From the NCBI RefSeq assembly GCF_030767025.1, contig NZ_JASITE010000007.1, positions 310,001-374,000 on the forward strand: a stretch of 64,000 nucleotides of DNA, in the 5' to 3' direction. This document shows positions 22,685-31,606 of this stretch, one piece after another. Position 1 is the stretch's first letter. Each line of letters opens with the position of its first letter. The position numbers and the translations under genes are program-made. Origin of the DNA: Nocardia sp. CC227C. Lineage in GTDB: Bacteria > Actinomycetota > Actinomycetes > Mycobacteriales > Mycobacteriaceae. The notes under the pieces were generated by a model. That model was not told where the DNA came from. It searched no databases and saw only the letters and a program-made list of their open reading frames with translations.

Positions 22685-23290
22685 TCAGCTCGGCAGGATC
22701 AGGGTGAGGTAGGTGCGGGCGAAAGCCGACAGGTCTTGTTCGGAGTCGAGGTCGGTGGGGCCCACCGGTTGCAGGATGAGCGAGTGCACCACGCGGCAGC
22801 CGAGCTCGACCCGGGTGGTGAGATCCGGCGGTTCGGGTAGATCCCTGTCCCGCAGCGCGTTTCGGAGTATCTCGGTGGTGGCGGCCACGGAGATGGTGAA
22901 GAACGCACCGCCCTCGGTGGTGAGCTGCGGCAGCAGCCGATCCGGTTCGACGGTGAGCAGCCGCTCCACCAGGGGATGGGTCCGCCAGCGGGTCACCACG
23001 GTGACGAAGAGGTCGACGACGATATCGGCCATCTTCTCGTGCCGCGCCGGGATGTCGTGCAGCTCGTCGAGCAGGCGCTGGATCTCCCGGCCCGTCACCG
23101 CGCGGACCACGTCGTCGCGGGAGCCGACGCGGCGGTACACCGTGACGCGGTCCACCTCGGCCTGCCGGGCGATGTCCTCGATCGTCGTCTTCTTCACCCC
23201 GACTCGACCGAACTGCACGAGAGCGGCGTCGAGGATGCGCTCTTCGATGGCATCAGCCTTGTTTCCCGAGGTGGCGGCGGCGGAGGGCAT
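22685..23290 (-). CDS. TetR family transcriptional regulator
   Basis: 201 residues. N-terminal HTH: ILDAALVQFGRVGVKKTTIEDIARQAEVDRVTVYRRVGSRDDVV at residues ~19-62. Divergent from the oxidation operon starting at 23388, with a long inverted repeat between them as the probable operator. Confidence 0.9.
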   Translation of the reverse strand: MPSAAATSGNKADAIEERILDAALVQFGRVGVKKTTIEDIARQAEVDRVTVYRRVGSRDDVVRAVTGREIQRLLDELHDIPARHEKMADIVVDLFVTVVTRWRTHPLVERLLTVEPDRLLPQLTTEGGAFFTISVAATTEILRNALRDRDLPEPPDLTTRVELGCRVVHSLILQPVGPTDLDSEQDLSAFARTYLTLILPS

Positions 23291-23345
23291 GGCACGACGC
23301 TAGCAGCGTTCGGCTCGTTTGCAACAATCGCGGCCGATTTGTGGC

Positions 23346-23372
23346 TGCAACATTGCCATGGAGAATGTTGCA
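23346..23372 (+). promoter_or_regulatory. Inverted repeat, putative TetR operator
   Basis: Perfect 9-bp arms TGCAACATT and AATGTTGCA with a 9-bp spacer, 15 bp upstream of the metal-dependent hydrolase start. A further half-site-like TTGCAACAAT lies at about 23310. Confidence 0.6.
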
Positions 23373-23387
23373 CTGTACGGTCGGCGC

Positions 23388-24269
23388 ATGGCTGATGACA
23401 GTGCGACGAGGCGCTCCTATCAGGAAGAAGCCCACGCCATCCACGCACGTGACGTCCACTTCGATTTCTCCTCGGTGCCCATGCACTACATCCCCGGCGA
23501 GGTGCTGGCGACCCACGTCACCAATGTCATGCACCTGGTGCTGCCCGAGGGGGAGCGGGCCATGGCCGCCTGTCTGGCCGAAGCACTGCCTCAAATCGAC
23601 GACGAGCGGTTGCGCGAGGAGGTGGCCGGGTTCATCGGCCAGGAATCCATGCACGCCAGCAGCCACGAGGGCGCGCGCACCCATCTCCAGTCCATCGGCC
23701 TCGATGTGGAGTCCTTCGTGGCGAAGGTGGCTTGGCTGGTCGATCGAGTCCTGGGCGACCAGGGGCTGAGCGGCAGAGCCAAGGAGGAATGGCTCAAGGA
23801 ACGGCTCGGAATCTTCGCCGGGATGGAACATTTCACCGCCGTGATCGGCGAATGGCTGCTCGAGTCGAAGGCCCTCGAGGATGCGGGCATGCATCCGACC
23901 ATGCTGGATCTGGTGCGCTGGCACGGCGCGGAGGAGGTCGAGCACCGCAGCGTGGTGTTCGACGCCTACATGCACGTCGACGGCGGTTACGGGCGGCGGG
24001 CGCGCACCGGTCTGCTGGCGACGGGAATCCTGTTGCCGCTGTTCGTGATTTCCACCGCCTACCTGTACGGCAAGGATCCCAGTCCGGACAAGGGCGGATT
24101 CTGGGGGCGGCAGTTCGTGAGCGCGACCGTGCGGGGCGTGATCCCCAGCTTCACCACCTTCTTCACCGAGATGCCGCGCTACCTGCGGCCGGGATTCCAT
24201 CCCTCGCAGCTGGGGTCGATGGACAACGCCCTGCGCTACCTGGCGCATTCCCCGGCGGCCCGGACATGA
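23388..24269 (+). CDS. PF10118-type putative metal-dependent hydrolase
   Basis: 293 residues. His/Glu-rich helical protein with GQESMHASSHEGAR (~86), GMEHFTAVIGEWLLE (~147) and WHGAEEVEHRSVVFDAYMHV (~182), the ExxH-type ligands expected for a di-metal site, like the uncharacterised COG3687 group. ATG 23388 is chosen; an upstream ATG falls inside the operator repeat. First gene of a four-gene operon with a ferredoxin-type reductase, a BVMO-like monooxygenase and an SDR; the next gene overlaps by ATGA. Confidence 0.8.
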   Translation: MADDSATRRSYQEEAHAIHARDVHFDFSSVPMHYIPGEVLATHVTNVMHLVLPEGERAMAACLAEALPQIDDERLREEVAGFIGQESMHASSHEGARTHLQSIGLDVESFVAKVAWLVDRVLGDQGLSGRAKEEWLKERLGIFAGMEHFTAVIGEWLLESKALEDAGMHPTMLDLVRWHGAEEVEHRSVVFDAYMHVDGGYGRRARTGLLATGILLPLFVISTAYLYGKDPSPDKGGFWGRQFVSATVRGVIPSFTTFFTEMPRYLRPGFHPSQLGSMDNALRYLAHSPAART

Positions 24270-25297
24270 CCCGGGGCGGTGCCATCGCCACGCCGAGCCT
24301 GCGCCTGCTCGGGCTCGCCGTGGACGTCTACAAGCGGGTCTTCACCACCCCCGCCATCTCGCCGCCGAACCCGGTGCGGCACAGCGGGTTCGAGCTCGAC
24401 GTCGTGGTCGAGTCGGTGTGTATCGAAGCAGTGGACGTGGAGAGCTTCACACTGGTGCGTGCCGGGGGTGATCCGCTGCCCGCCTGGCGTCCCGGATCGC
24501 ATCTGGACGTCTTCCTCCCCTCGGGGCGACAGCGGCAGTACTCGCTGTGCGGCGACCCGCGCGACCGCGACCGCTACCGCATCGCCGTGCGCCGCATCGC
24601 GGACGGCGACGGCGGGTCGTGGGAGATGCATACCCTGCGGCCGGGAGACTCCCTGCGGATCAGAGGTCCGCGCAATGCGTTCACCTTCGTCGAGACCGCA
24701 CCGTCGTATCTGTTCCTCGCCGCCGGAATCGGGATCACGCCGATTCTGCCCATGGTGCGGGCGGCCGGCGGGCGCGGACACCTGGTGTACACCGGGCGCT
24801 CGCGGGCCACCATGCCGTTCCTGGACGAACTGCCGCTCGACGCCGACATCCGGCCCGACGACGAGTACGGCCCACCCGACGTGCCCGCCATCCTCGCCAC
24901 GGCCGAACCCGGTGCGGCCGTGTACGTCTGCGGGCCGCCGCCGGTGCTCGCCGCGGCGCAGCGAACCTTCTTCTCGCTCGATCCGACGGGATCACTGCAC
25001 ACCGAACGCTTCTCGGCGTTGCCGGTCACCGACGGCCGCGAATTCCCGCTGCGCCTGGCGCGCACCGGAACCCGGGTCACGGTCGGCAGCCGGGAGACCG
25101 CGCTGGCGGCGATCCGGCGGGTGCGGCCCGATGCCGTGTACTCGTGCCGCCAAGGCTTCTGCGGCACCTGCCGCACTCGGGTGCTGGCCGGGGAGGTCGA
25201 GCACCGCGACCGGCTACTGACCCCGGGGGAGCGGGCCGAGCACATGCTGATCTGCGTCTCCCGGTCCACCGGCGGGCGGCTCGTTCTCGACCTCTGA
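24266..25297 (+). CDS. Phthalate-dioxygenase-reductase-type 2Fe-2S flavoprotein reductase
   Basis: 343 residues: flavin-binding barrel (RQYSLCGDPRDRDRYRIAVRR, ~91), NAD-binding domain (YLFLAAGIGITPILPMV ~148; YVCGPPPVLAAAQRTFF ~220) and a C-terminal plant-type ferredoxin domain with the CRQGFCGTCRTRV cluster loop (~294) and a last Cys in LICVS. It would pass electrons from NAD(P)H to an oxygenase, most simply a partner in this operon or a P450/dioxygenase elsewhere. ATG overlaps the previous stop by 4 bp. Confidence 0.92.
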   Translation: MTRGGAIATPSLRLLGLAVDVYKRVFTTPAISPPNPVRHSGFELDVVVESVCIEAVDVESFTLVRAGGDPLPAWRPGSHLDVFLPSGRQRQYSLCGDPRDRDRYRIAVRRIADGDGGSWEMHTLRPGDSLRIRGPRNAFTFVETAPSYLFLAAGIGITPILPMVRAAGGRGHLVYTGRSRATMPFLDELPLDADIRPDDEYGPPDVPAILATAEPGAAVYVCGPPPVLAAAQRTFFSLDPTGSLHTERFSALPVTDGREFPLRLARTGTRVTVGSRETALAAIRRVRPDAVYSCRQGFCGTCRTRVLAGEVEHRDRLLTPGERAEHMLICVSRSTGGRLVLDL

Positions 25298-25318
25298 CCG
25301 CGAAAGGCATACGGTCTC

Positions 25319-26779
25319 ATGACCACACACACCGAACACCGGGAGATCGCCGTGCTGGGCGCGGGTTTCGGCGGCATCGGGCTCGCGATCAAGCTGCGCG
25401 AAGCCGGATTCGACGACCTCGTACTGCTCGAGCGCGCCGACGAGCTGGGCGGGACCTGGCAGGCGAACACCTACCCCGGCTGCGCCTGCGATGTGCCGTC
25501 CCACCTGTACAGCTATTCGTTCGCGCCGAATCCGAACTGGTCGCGCACCTACGGACGACAGCGCGAGATCCTGGACTACCTGCGCTCCGTCGCCGAACGA
25601 CACGATGTGGTGCGCTATATCCGGCTGAACACCGAACTGCTCGACGCCCGCTGGGACGATACGGAGTCGCTGTGGCGTATCGAGACCTCGCGGGGACCGC
25701 TCACGGCCGACTACTTCATCTCGGCGGCGGGCATTTTCGCCGAGGCCAAGTATCCCTCGATTCCCGGGCTGGAGCGCTTCGAGGGCACCGCCTTCCACTC
25801 GCTGCACTGGAACCACGACCACGATCTGACCGGTGAACGGGTCGCTGTGATCGGCACCGGGGCGTCCGCGGTGCAGTTCATCCCCGAAATCCAGCCGAAG
25901 GTGCGGTCGCTGACCGTCTTCCAGCGCTCCGCGCCGTGGATCGTGCCGCGCCTGGATCGGCCGACGCTCGGACTGGAACGACTGCTGCTGCGGCAGTTCC
26001 CGCTGGCGCGCAAGGCCGTCCGCGGCAGCTGGTACACACTGATCGAGAGCTTCGGTCTGGTCGGCTTCGTGGACAATCGCTTCCGGCACCCGTACGAACT
26101 GCTGGGGCGGCTGCAACTGCGCCGCCAGATCAGCGATCCCGAACTGCGCGAGCGGGTGACGCCCGACTATGTGATCGGGTGCAAGCGGGCCATCTTCTCC
26201 GACGCCTACCTCCCCGCGCTCGATCGCGACAACGTGGAGGTGGTGACCGACGGGGTCGCCGAGATCCGGCCGCGATCGATCCTGACCCGGGCCGGGGCCG
26301 AGATCGAGGTGGACACCATCGTCTTCGGCACCGGATTCGAACCCATCCCCACCGCGTTCGACCGGATCACCGGGCGCGACGGGCGGTCCATCGCACAGCT
26401 GTATCACCAGCAGCCGCGGACCTACCTCGGCGCGGCCGTGGCGGGATTCCCGAACTTCTTCTGCACCCTGGGGCCGTTCGGGGCCGCGGGCAACCAATCC
26501 GCCATCTACATGATCGAATCGCAGCTCGCCTACATCGTCGACGCGCTGGTCACCCTGCGCGCCCGGGGCGCGCGCCGGGTGGAGGTGCGGGCCGACGCGC
26601 AGGACGCCTTCGTCGACGAAATGCGCAGGCGCAGCGGCGATACGGTCTGGCTGACCGGCGGATGCCAGAGCTACTACACCACGCCCGAGGGCGGGAACGC
26701 GGGCCTGTACCCCAGTTGGAGTTTCGAATACCGCAGGCGCACGCGGCGCTTCGATGCCGACGCCTACGAGGTGGCCTGA
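25319..26779 (+). CDS. Flavin-dependent monooxygenase, Baeyer-Villiger type
   Basis: 486 residues. FAD motif AVLGAGFGGIGLAIKL at ~10, then ELGGTWQANTYPGCACDVPSHLYSYSF, the class B fingerprint FEGTAFHSLHWNHD at ~159, and the NADPH motif VAVIGTGASAVQFIPEI at ~178. Such enzymes insert oxygen next to ketones or oxidise heteroatoms. ATG 25319 follows GAAAGG. The operon pairs it with an SDR, which could supply its ketone from an alcohol. Confidence 0.92.
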   Translation: MTTHTEHREIAVLGAGFGGIGLAIKLREAGFDDLVLLERADELGGTWQANTYPGCACDVPSHLYSYSFAPNPNWSRTYGRQREILDYLRSVAERHDVVRYIRLNTELLDARWDDTESLWRIETSRGPLTADYFISAAGIFAEAKYPSIPGLERFEGTAFHSLHWNHDHDLTGERVAVIGTGASAVQFIPEIQPKVRSLTVFQRSAPWIVPRLDRPTLGLERLLLRQFPLARKAVRGSWYTLIESFGLVGFVDNRFRHPYELLGRLQLRRQISDPELRERVTPDYVIGCKRAIFSDAYLPALDRDNVEVVTDGVAEIRPRSILTRAGAEIEVDTIVFGTGFEPIPTAFDRITGRDGRSIAQLYHQQPRTYLGAAVAGFPNFFCTLGPFGAAGNQSAIYMIESQLAYIVDALVTLRARGARRVEVRADAQDAFVDEMRRRSGDTVWLTGGCQSYYTTPEGGNAGLYPSWSFEYRRRTRRFDADAYEVA

Positions 26780-27648
26780 TGTTCGGGATGCTCGGGCTGT
26801 TCGGACGGTTGGACGCGGCGCGGTACGACGTGGCCGGGAAGGTCGTGCTCGTCACCGGTGCGGGACGGGGTATCGGACGCGAACTGGCCGGCATCCTGCA
26901 CGCGCGCGGCGCGATCGTGGTCCTGGTGGATATCGACGCGGCCGCCGCCCACGAGGCGGCCTGCGCGCTGTCCGCGCGCGCCCTCGCCCTCGGAGCCGAC
27001 GTCGCCGACCGCGCGCGGATGAACCAGGTGGTGGCCACGGTGGTCGAGCGGCTGGGCCGCCTCGACGTGGTCGTCGCCAACGCGGGCGTCACACCGGTGC
27101 CCGCCACCGTCCGCACCATGGATCCGCGCGACTTCGACCGGGTGCTGAGCATCAATCTCACCGGGGTGTTCAATACCGTGCACCCCGCGCTGGACCACAT
27201 CGTGCGGGCGCGGGGCCATGTCGTGGTGGTGTCCTCGTGTGCCGCCTTCGCGCCCGGCATGGGCGGTTCGCCGTACATGGTGAGCAAGGCCGGAGTCGAA
27301 CAGTTCGGGCGGGCGCTGCGCGTCGAACTCGCGGCATCCGGGGCCAGCGCCGGAGTCGCCTACTTCGGCATCGTGGAGACCGCCATGACCCACGACATGC
27401 TCGACGCCGACGAACTCGGCCGGGAACTGGACGAGCTGCTGCCGTGGCCGCTGGGCGCGCGGATCACCGCCGCACGGGCCGCGCGCGCCATCGCCGACGG
27501 CATCGCCCGCCGCGCCGCCCGCACCATCGCGCCCGCCGGGTGGGAGCCGTACGCGCTGCTGCGCGGTGCGGTGAATGTCGTGCTCGACAGCCGACTCGCC
27601 GCGAGTTCGGCCGTGCACGAACTCGTTCGCGCCATCGAGCGCCGCTGA
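26779..27648 (+). CDS. Short-chain dehydrogenase/reductase
   Basis: 289 residues. Cofactor motif VLVTGAGRGIGREL at ~24, NAG at ~100, Ser in VVVVSSCAAF (~150) and catalytic YMVSK (~166). The ATG overlaps the monooxygenase stop (TGATG). Likely oxidises an alcohol to the ketone used by the preceding monooxygenase; the substrate is unknown. Confidence 0.92.
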   Translation: MFGMLGLFGRLDAARYDVAGKVVLVTGAGRGIGRELAGILHARGAIVVLVDIDAAAAHEAACALSARALALGADVADRARMNQVVATVVERLGRLDVVVANAGVTPVPATVRTMDPRDFDRVLSINLTGVFNTVHPALDHIVRARGHVVVVSSCAAFAPGMGGSPYMVSKAGVEQFGRALRVELAASGASAGVAYFGIVETAMTHDMLDADELGRELDELLPWPLGARITAARAARAIADGIARRAARTIAPAGWEPYALLRGAVNVVLDSRLAASSAVHELVRAIERR

Positions 27649-27793
27649 CGCCCCGTGCGCACCGCCGTCGCGAACACCCCCGAATGGTTCTCCCGGAAGA
27701 ACAGGTATACGAGCCGACCCGCCGACATTGTTTCCCACCGCGCACCGTGGGTAGGGCGAGCGTAGGACGTATCAGCGACAGAGGAGTATCGCC

Positions 27794-28039
27794 ATGAGCA
27801 AGACCGAAGAGACGGGCACCATCACCGGCACCAAGGACAAGGACTACAACCTGATCTGGTTCGTGGAGGCGTCTCTGGACAACGCGCTGCGGTTGGAGAC
27901 CTACATCAGCGATGCCGAACGCGACGGCGACACCGAACTCGTCGAATTCTTCCGGAAGGCACAGAACGAGAGCCGCAAGGGCGCGCGGATGGGCAAGGAA
28001 CTGCTCGCGTCGCGACTGGCGGACTCGTCCATCGGATAG
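27794..28039 (+). CDS. Small conserved-looking acidic helical protein
   Basis: 81 residues, highly charged and predicted helical (DYNLIWFVEASLDNALRLETYISDAERDG, then ELVEFFRKAQNESRKGARMGKELLASRL). Good AGGAG ribosome-binding site. No family could be named with confidence. It is followed by a very strong hairpin, so it is probably a separate transcription unit. Its base composition is less GC-extreme than its neighbours. Confidence 0.75.
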   Translation: MSKTEETGTITGTKDKDYNLIWFVEASLDNALRLETYISDAERDGDTELVEFFRKAQNESRKGARMGKELLASRLADSSIG

Positions 28040-28069
28040 GCCGCGCCCGCCGCGCGTGGGCGACCCGGA

Positions 28070-28100
28070 CCGACGGCCGCCCCACGGGGGCGGCCGTCGG
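28070..28100. terminator. Strong intergenic hairpin, bidirectional terminator
   Basis: A perfect 14-bp stem (CCGACGGCCGCCCC / GGGGCGGCCGTCGG) with a 3-nt ACG loop in the 67-bp gap between the small helical gene and the convergent DUF5753 gene. Confidence 0.75.
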
Positions 28101-28106
28101 CGCCGC

Positions 28107-28799
28107 TCACACCCGTTGGACCGGGGCGGACGGCAGTGCGGTGGCGGGCCGTCGCGCGGTCAGCGCGGTGAGGAGTTCGCCGGTGTACTCCGGCGGCATG
28201 GCGTGCACGCTGAACCGGTCCCAGATGACGTGGTAGGCATCCAGATCGATGCGGTCGTCGAGGAACTGGGCGCCGGTCGCATGATGCAGGTGCACGATAT
28301 CGCCCACATCCGGGCGCTCGAACCGGTAGATGGTGAACGGGACCGTGCTGATGGCCGGGCCGCCCACGTGGTCGGGCACGATCTGCACGGTCACATTGTC
28401 CCGGCGCGCCATCCGGGCCAGATGGTCCAGTTGGTCGCGCCACACCTCCGTCCCGCCGAAGGGCCGCCGCAGCACCGCCTCCTCGATCACCGCCCACAGT
28501 TTGGGCGGGGCGGGACTATCCAGCAGATGCTGGCGCCGCATGAGCAATTCCACCTGCTGCTGGACCTGCGCCGTCGACGCCGGGCGGGCGATGGCCGCGA
28601 CGGCATGGGCGTATCCGGCGGTCTGCAATAGCTCCGGCACCACGCCCGGCGCGTAGGAGCGCACCACCGATGCCGCCTCCTCCAGGGCGAGGTGCGAATC
28701 CGCGCGTCCGAGCCCGGGGCGGCCGATCTTCACCCCCAATCGGCGTACGAGTGCTGGCCGCTCCTGCGGCCCTTTCCCCCCGACGGTGTGAACCCCCAC
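28107..28799 (-). CDS. DUF5753-domain protein lacking the usual HTH
   Basis: 230 residues from GTG 28799. The sensor half of actinobacterial XRE/DUF5753 regulators is clear: VRSYAPGVVPELLQTAGYAHAV (~43), LWAVIEEAVLRRPFGGTEVWRDQLDHLARMA (~98) and VTVQIVPDHVGG (~134). The N-terminal helix-turn-helix that normally precedes it is missing. A strong AGGAGGGA (28821-28828) is followed after 6 bp by ATC (28814), not ATG, in the same frame, so the true start may be a rare ATC or a mutated ATG. Usually partnered by a DUF397 protein, which is not seen here. Confidence 0.7.
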   Translation of the reverse strand: MGVHTVGGKGPQERPALVRRLGVKIGRPGLGRADSHLALEEAASVVRSYAPGVVPELLQTAGYAHAVAAIARPASTAQVQQQVELLMRRQHLLDSPAPPKLWAVIEEAVLRRPFGGTEVWRDQLDHLARMARRDNVTVQIVPDHVGGPAISTVPFTIYRFERPDVGDIVHLHHATGAQFLDDRIDLDAYHVIWDRFSVHAMPPEYTGELLTALTARRPATALPSAPVQRV

Positions 28800-28962
28800 G
28801 GCCTCGGCGTTGATGACGACTCCCTCCTGATATGTGGTGGATCGCGTAGGTGATTGTGCCACAACGAATTTCAAGATTGCTGAGTCGACGATTCTGCAAT
28901 TGCACGTGCAAGGCCGGGGGTAAGGACATTCCGCCCCGCGATGACGGCGATAGGCTGTCCGG

Positions 28963-29775
28963 GTGAAAACGGCAGGTGAGCACGCTCGGCTGTGGACCGC
29001 CGCGGCCAGCCCCCAGGTGGAATTGCTCACCGCGCGATTCGAGACATTCGCCTTCGACCGGCACAGTCACGAACAGCTTTCCGTGGGCGTCATCGAACAG
29101 GGCGCGGAAGGTTTGCACATGGCGGGCGGGAAAGTGGTGATACCCGCCGGACAATTGGTGATCATCAATCCCGGACAGGTGCACACCGGATTCGCCGCCG
29201 TGGAATCCGGCTGGCGCTATCGGATGTTCTATTTCGACACCGATCTGGTGGGGGAGCTGGCCGGTGAACTGCTGGGCCGACCGGAGGTCTGGTTCCCCGA
29301 GACGGCCGTGCGCGACGACGAGTTGTTCGCCCGGTTGCGGGTGGTGCACCGCGAACAGGAGTGCGCCGGTGATCCGCTGACCGCCGAATCCCTGCTGCTG
29401 GCGGGGCTCGGTGCGGTGCTGCGGCGGCACGCCCGCCACGGCCGGGCGGCCGCGGGCGGGACGCCGTCGCGACGGGGCCTGGACGTGGCCCGGCAGCTGC
29501 TGCACGACCGGTGGGCCGAACCGGTCACCGTCGCCGAACTCGGTGCCGCCGCGGGGATTCCGCGCGCGACCCTCATCAGCGCGTTCCGGGAGACCTACGG
29601 GCTGCCGCCGCACGCCTACCTGCTGCGGTTGCGCGCCAATCGGGCACGCCGGCTGCTGCTGGCCGGGCGGCAGCCGGCCGAGGTGGCGGCGACGGCCGGA
29701 TTCGCCGACCAGGCGCATCTGACGCGGATCTGCAAGCGCTACTTCGGAGTGACACCGGGCGCGATCCGGCCCTGA
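28963..29775 (+). CDS. AraC family transcriptional regulator
   Basis: 270 residues. N-terminal cupin sensor (FDRHSHEQLSVGVIEQGAEGLHMAGGKVVIPAGQLVIINPGQVHTG) and C-terminal double HTH (VTVAELGAAAGIPRATLISAFRETYGLPPHAYLLRLRANRARRLLL ... AATAGFADQAHLTRICKRYFGVTPGAIRP). Start GTG 28963. It lies just upstream of, and in line with, the lactate-permease-like gene, a plausible target. Confidence 0.9.
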   Translation: MKTAGEHARLWTAAASPQVELLTARFETFAFDRHSHEQLSVGVIEQGAEGLHMAGGKVVIPAGQLVIINPGQVHTGFAAVESGWRYRMFYFDTDLVGELAGELLGRPEVWFPETAVRDDELFARLRVVHREQECAGDPLTAESLLLAGLGAVLRRHARHGRAAAGGTPSRRGLDVARQLLHDRWAEPVTVAELGAAAGIPRATLISAFRETYGLPPHAYLLRLRANRARRLLLAGRQPAEVAATAGFADQAHLTRICKRYFGVTPGAIRP

Positions 29776-29880
29776 TACCGCGCTGCTCCCGCGCTGGCCG
29801 AGACTTTCGTTCAAGACCGCCGACCGTCGCCGCCGTCAGGCTGATCGCATTCGGTACGCGATGAGAGGGCGAGGGCGGTA

Positions 29881-31584
29881 ATGGTGTCGATCGCGGCGGT
29901 GATTCCGCTGGTGGTGGTGTTGGGGGTGATCACCGGGCTGCGGCGTCCGGCGCCTTGGGCCGCGGGCGCGGGAGTCGGCGCGGCGGTGCTGCTCATCGGG
30001 TGGCGGCCGGAATTCGCGCTGCCGCGCGACGCGCTCGGTACCGGTGCCGCCGGTGCGGGCCTGCTGGTCCTGAACGCGGCGGCGGTCATGCTGCCCGGCG
30101 TCTACCTCAGCCAGGTGCTCACCCGCCGGGGCGTCCACGAGTCGCTCCAGGAATGGGTGCGCGCGCTGCCGCTGTCGGGACCGGCCAAGGTCGCGCTGGT
30201 GGTCGCGGGGATCGCGCCGATGGTGGAGGCGCTCACCGGCTTCGGGGTATCGCTGCTGGTCACCGTGCCCGTCCTGCTGGCACTCGCCCCACCCGCCACG
30301 GCGCTGCGCCAGGCCATGCTGGGCATGAACATCATGCCCTGGGGCACGCTCGGGCTGGCCACCGTCATCGGCGCGACGCTCACCGACCTGCCGCTGCCGA
30401 CCCTGGGCACCGCCACGGCGATCACCAGCGCCCTGGTCTTCCCCCTGGTCACGGTCTGGGCGGCGCTGCTGGCCCGACCGGACCACCGGCTGCGCACCAC
30501 GGTGCAGGCGGCGGGGGCCGGCGGCCTGCTCGCCCTCGCCCTGCTCGTCTGCAACCACCTGGGCGCGGTCTCGCCCGCGGGCGTGCTGGCCGGACTGGTG
30601 ACCACGGCCGTCGGACTGCTGCTGTGCGCCGCCCGGCGGGCCTCCGGAGCCGCCCGGACCGCGGCTGTCAGCACCGAGGCGACCGTCGAAGGAACGCAGG
30701 GCGGGCACGGGGTCCGTCCGTCGGGAGAGAGCGCTTCGCGAGATGTGGAGGTGCACCGGACGTTCCCGCGCGGCACCGCCGCGGGACGAGCGGGGAACGA
30801 CGGTGCGGTGCGGTTCGCGCAAGGCGGGAGCGGGTCGCGGGTCGTGCGCGGTGGGACCGGAAGCGGTGTGCGGAGTGGGGATGTGCGGTTCTGGGTCGGC
30901 GGCCGGTCCCAGCGGGTGGGGCGATTGGTTCCGCCGGCGACGGTGCTGTACGCCTACGGGCTGGTGCTGGTCGGTATCGCGATGCTGCGCGCGGCCACGG
31001 CTGTGGGGGTTCCGCCCGGGGTGCTGCACGCGGGCGGGGCGAGTTTCGCGCTGCTGGCGTCGCCGGGGCTGCCGTTGCTGATGGCGGCGCTGGTGCTGGA
31101 CCGGAGGCGGCCGCGGTGGGCGGAGGCGCGGGCGGCGCTGGGGCGGGTCGGGCGGCCGCTGCTGGCGCTGACGGGATTCGTCGTGCTCGGGCGGCTCATG
31201 GTCGACAGCGGCATGATCGACCGGTTGGGCGCGGCGGTGTCGACGGCCCCGCCGCTGGTGATCGTGCTGGCCGCACCGGCGCTCGGCATGCTCGCGGGTT
31301 TCGTCACCGGGTCGAATGTGGGCGGCAATGCGCTCATGCTGCCGTTGCAGCAGCAGCTCGCACCGGCCGGGCTGGACACCTGGTTCGCGGCGGTGCAGAA
31401 CAGCGGCGCGGGCCATGCCGTCTTCACCTCGCTGCCGATGATCATGCTGGTTCTTGCGGTCGCGGGTGACCGGGCGAGCGGTGCGGGTGTATCGGAGAAT
31501 ACGCTGCTGCGCTTCGGGTTACGGGTGGCGCTGGCGATCTACGCGGCTCTGGCCGCGGTGTTGGTGACGATTTCGCTGCTGTGA
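29881..31584 (+). CDS. L-lactate permease (LctP/LldP) family transporter
   Basis: 567 residues, about 12 or 13 membrane segments. Family blocks: GIAPMVEALTGFGVSLLVTVPVLLALAPP (~115), MNIMPWGTLGLATVIGATLTDLPL (~152) and GSNVGGNALMLPLQQQL near residue 480. A ~90-residue hydrophilic Ser/Gly/Arg-rich loop (about 255-345) interrupts the membrane core and looks like a low-complexity insertion. It should import lactate or a related hydroxy- or short-chain acid with protons. No lactate dehydrogenase gene adjoins it. Confidence 0.88.
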   Translation: MVSIAAVIPLVVVLGVITGLRRPAPWAAGAGVGAAVLLIGWRPEFALPRDALGTGAAGAGLLVLNAAAVMLPGVYLSQVLTRRGVHESLQEWVRALPLSGPAKVALVVAGIAPMVEALTGFGVSLLVTVPVLLALAPPATALRQAMLGMNIMPWGTLGLATVIGATLTDLPLPTLGTATAITSALVFPLVTVWAALLARPDHRLRTTVQAAGAGGLLALALLVCNHLGAVSPAGVLAGLVTTAVGLLLCAARRASGAARTAAVSTEATVEGTQGGHGVRPSGESASRDVEVHRTFPRGTAAGRAGNDGAVRFAQGGSGSRVVRGGTGSGVRSGDVRFWVGGRSQRVGRLVPPATVLYAYGLVLVGIAMLRAATAVGVPPGVLHAGGASFALLASPGLPLLMAALVLDRRRPRWAEARAALGRVGRPLLALTGFVVLGRLMVDSGMIDRLGAAVSTAPPLVIVLAAPALGMLAGFVTGSNVGGNALMLPLQQQLAPAGLDTWFAAVQNSGAGHAVFTSLPMIMLVLAVAGDRASGAGVSENTLLRFGLRVALAIYAALAAVLVTISLL

Positions 31585-31606
31585 CGGCGATGTTCACCGC
31601 CGACGC

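Noticed and set aside
27683..27708. SigF-type promoter before the 81-residue gene
   Set aside because: GGTTC and GGTATA are present but the spacer is only about 13 bp, too short for the consensus.
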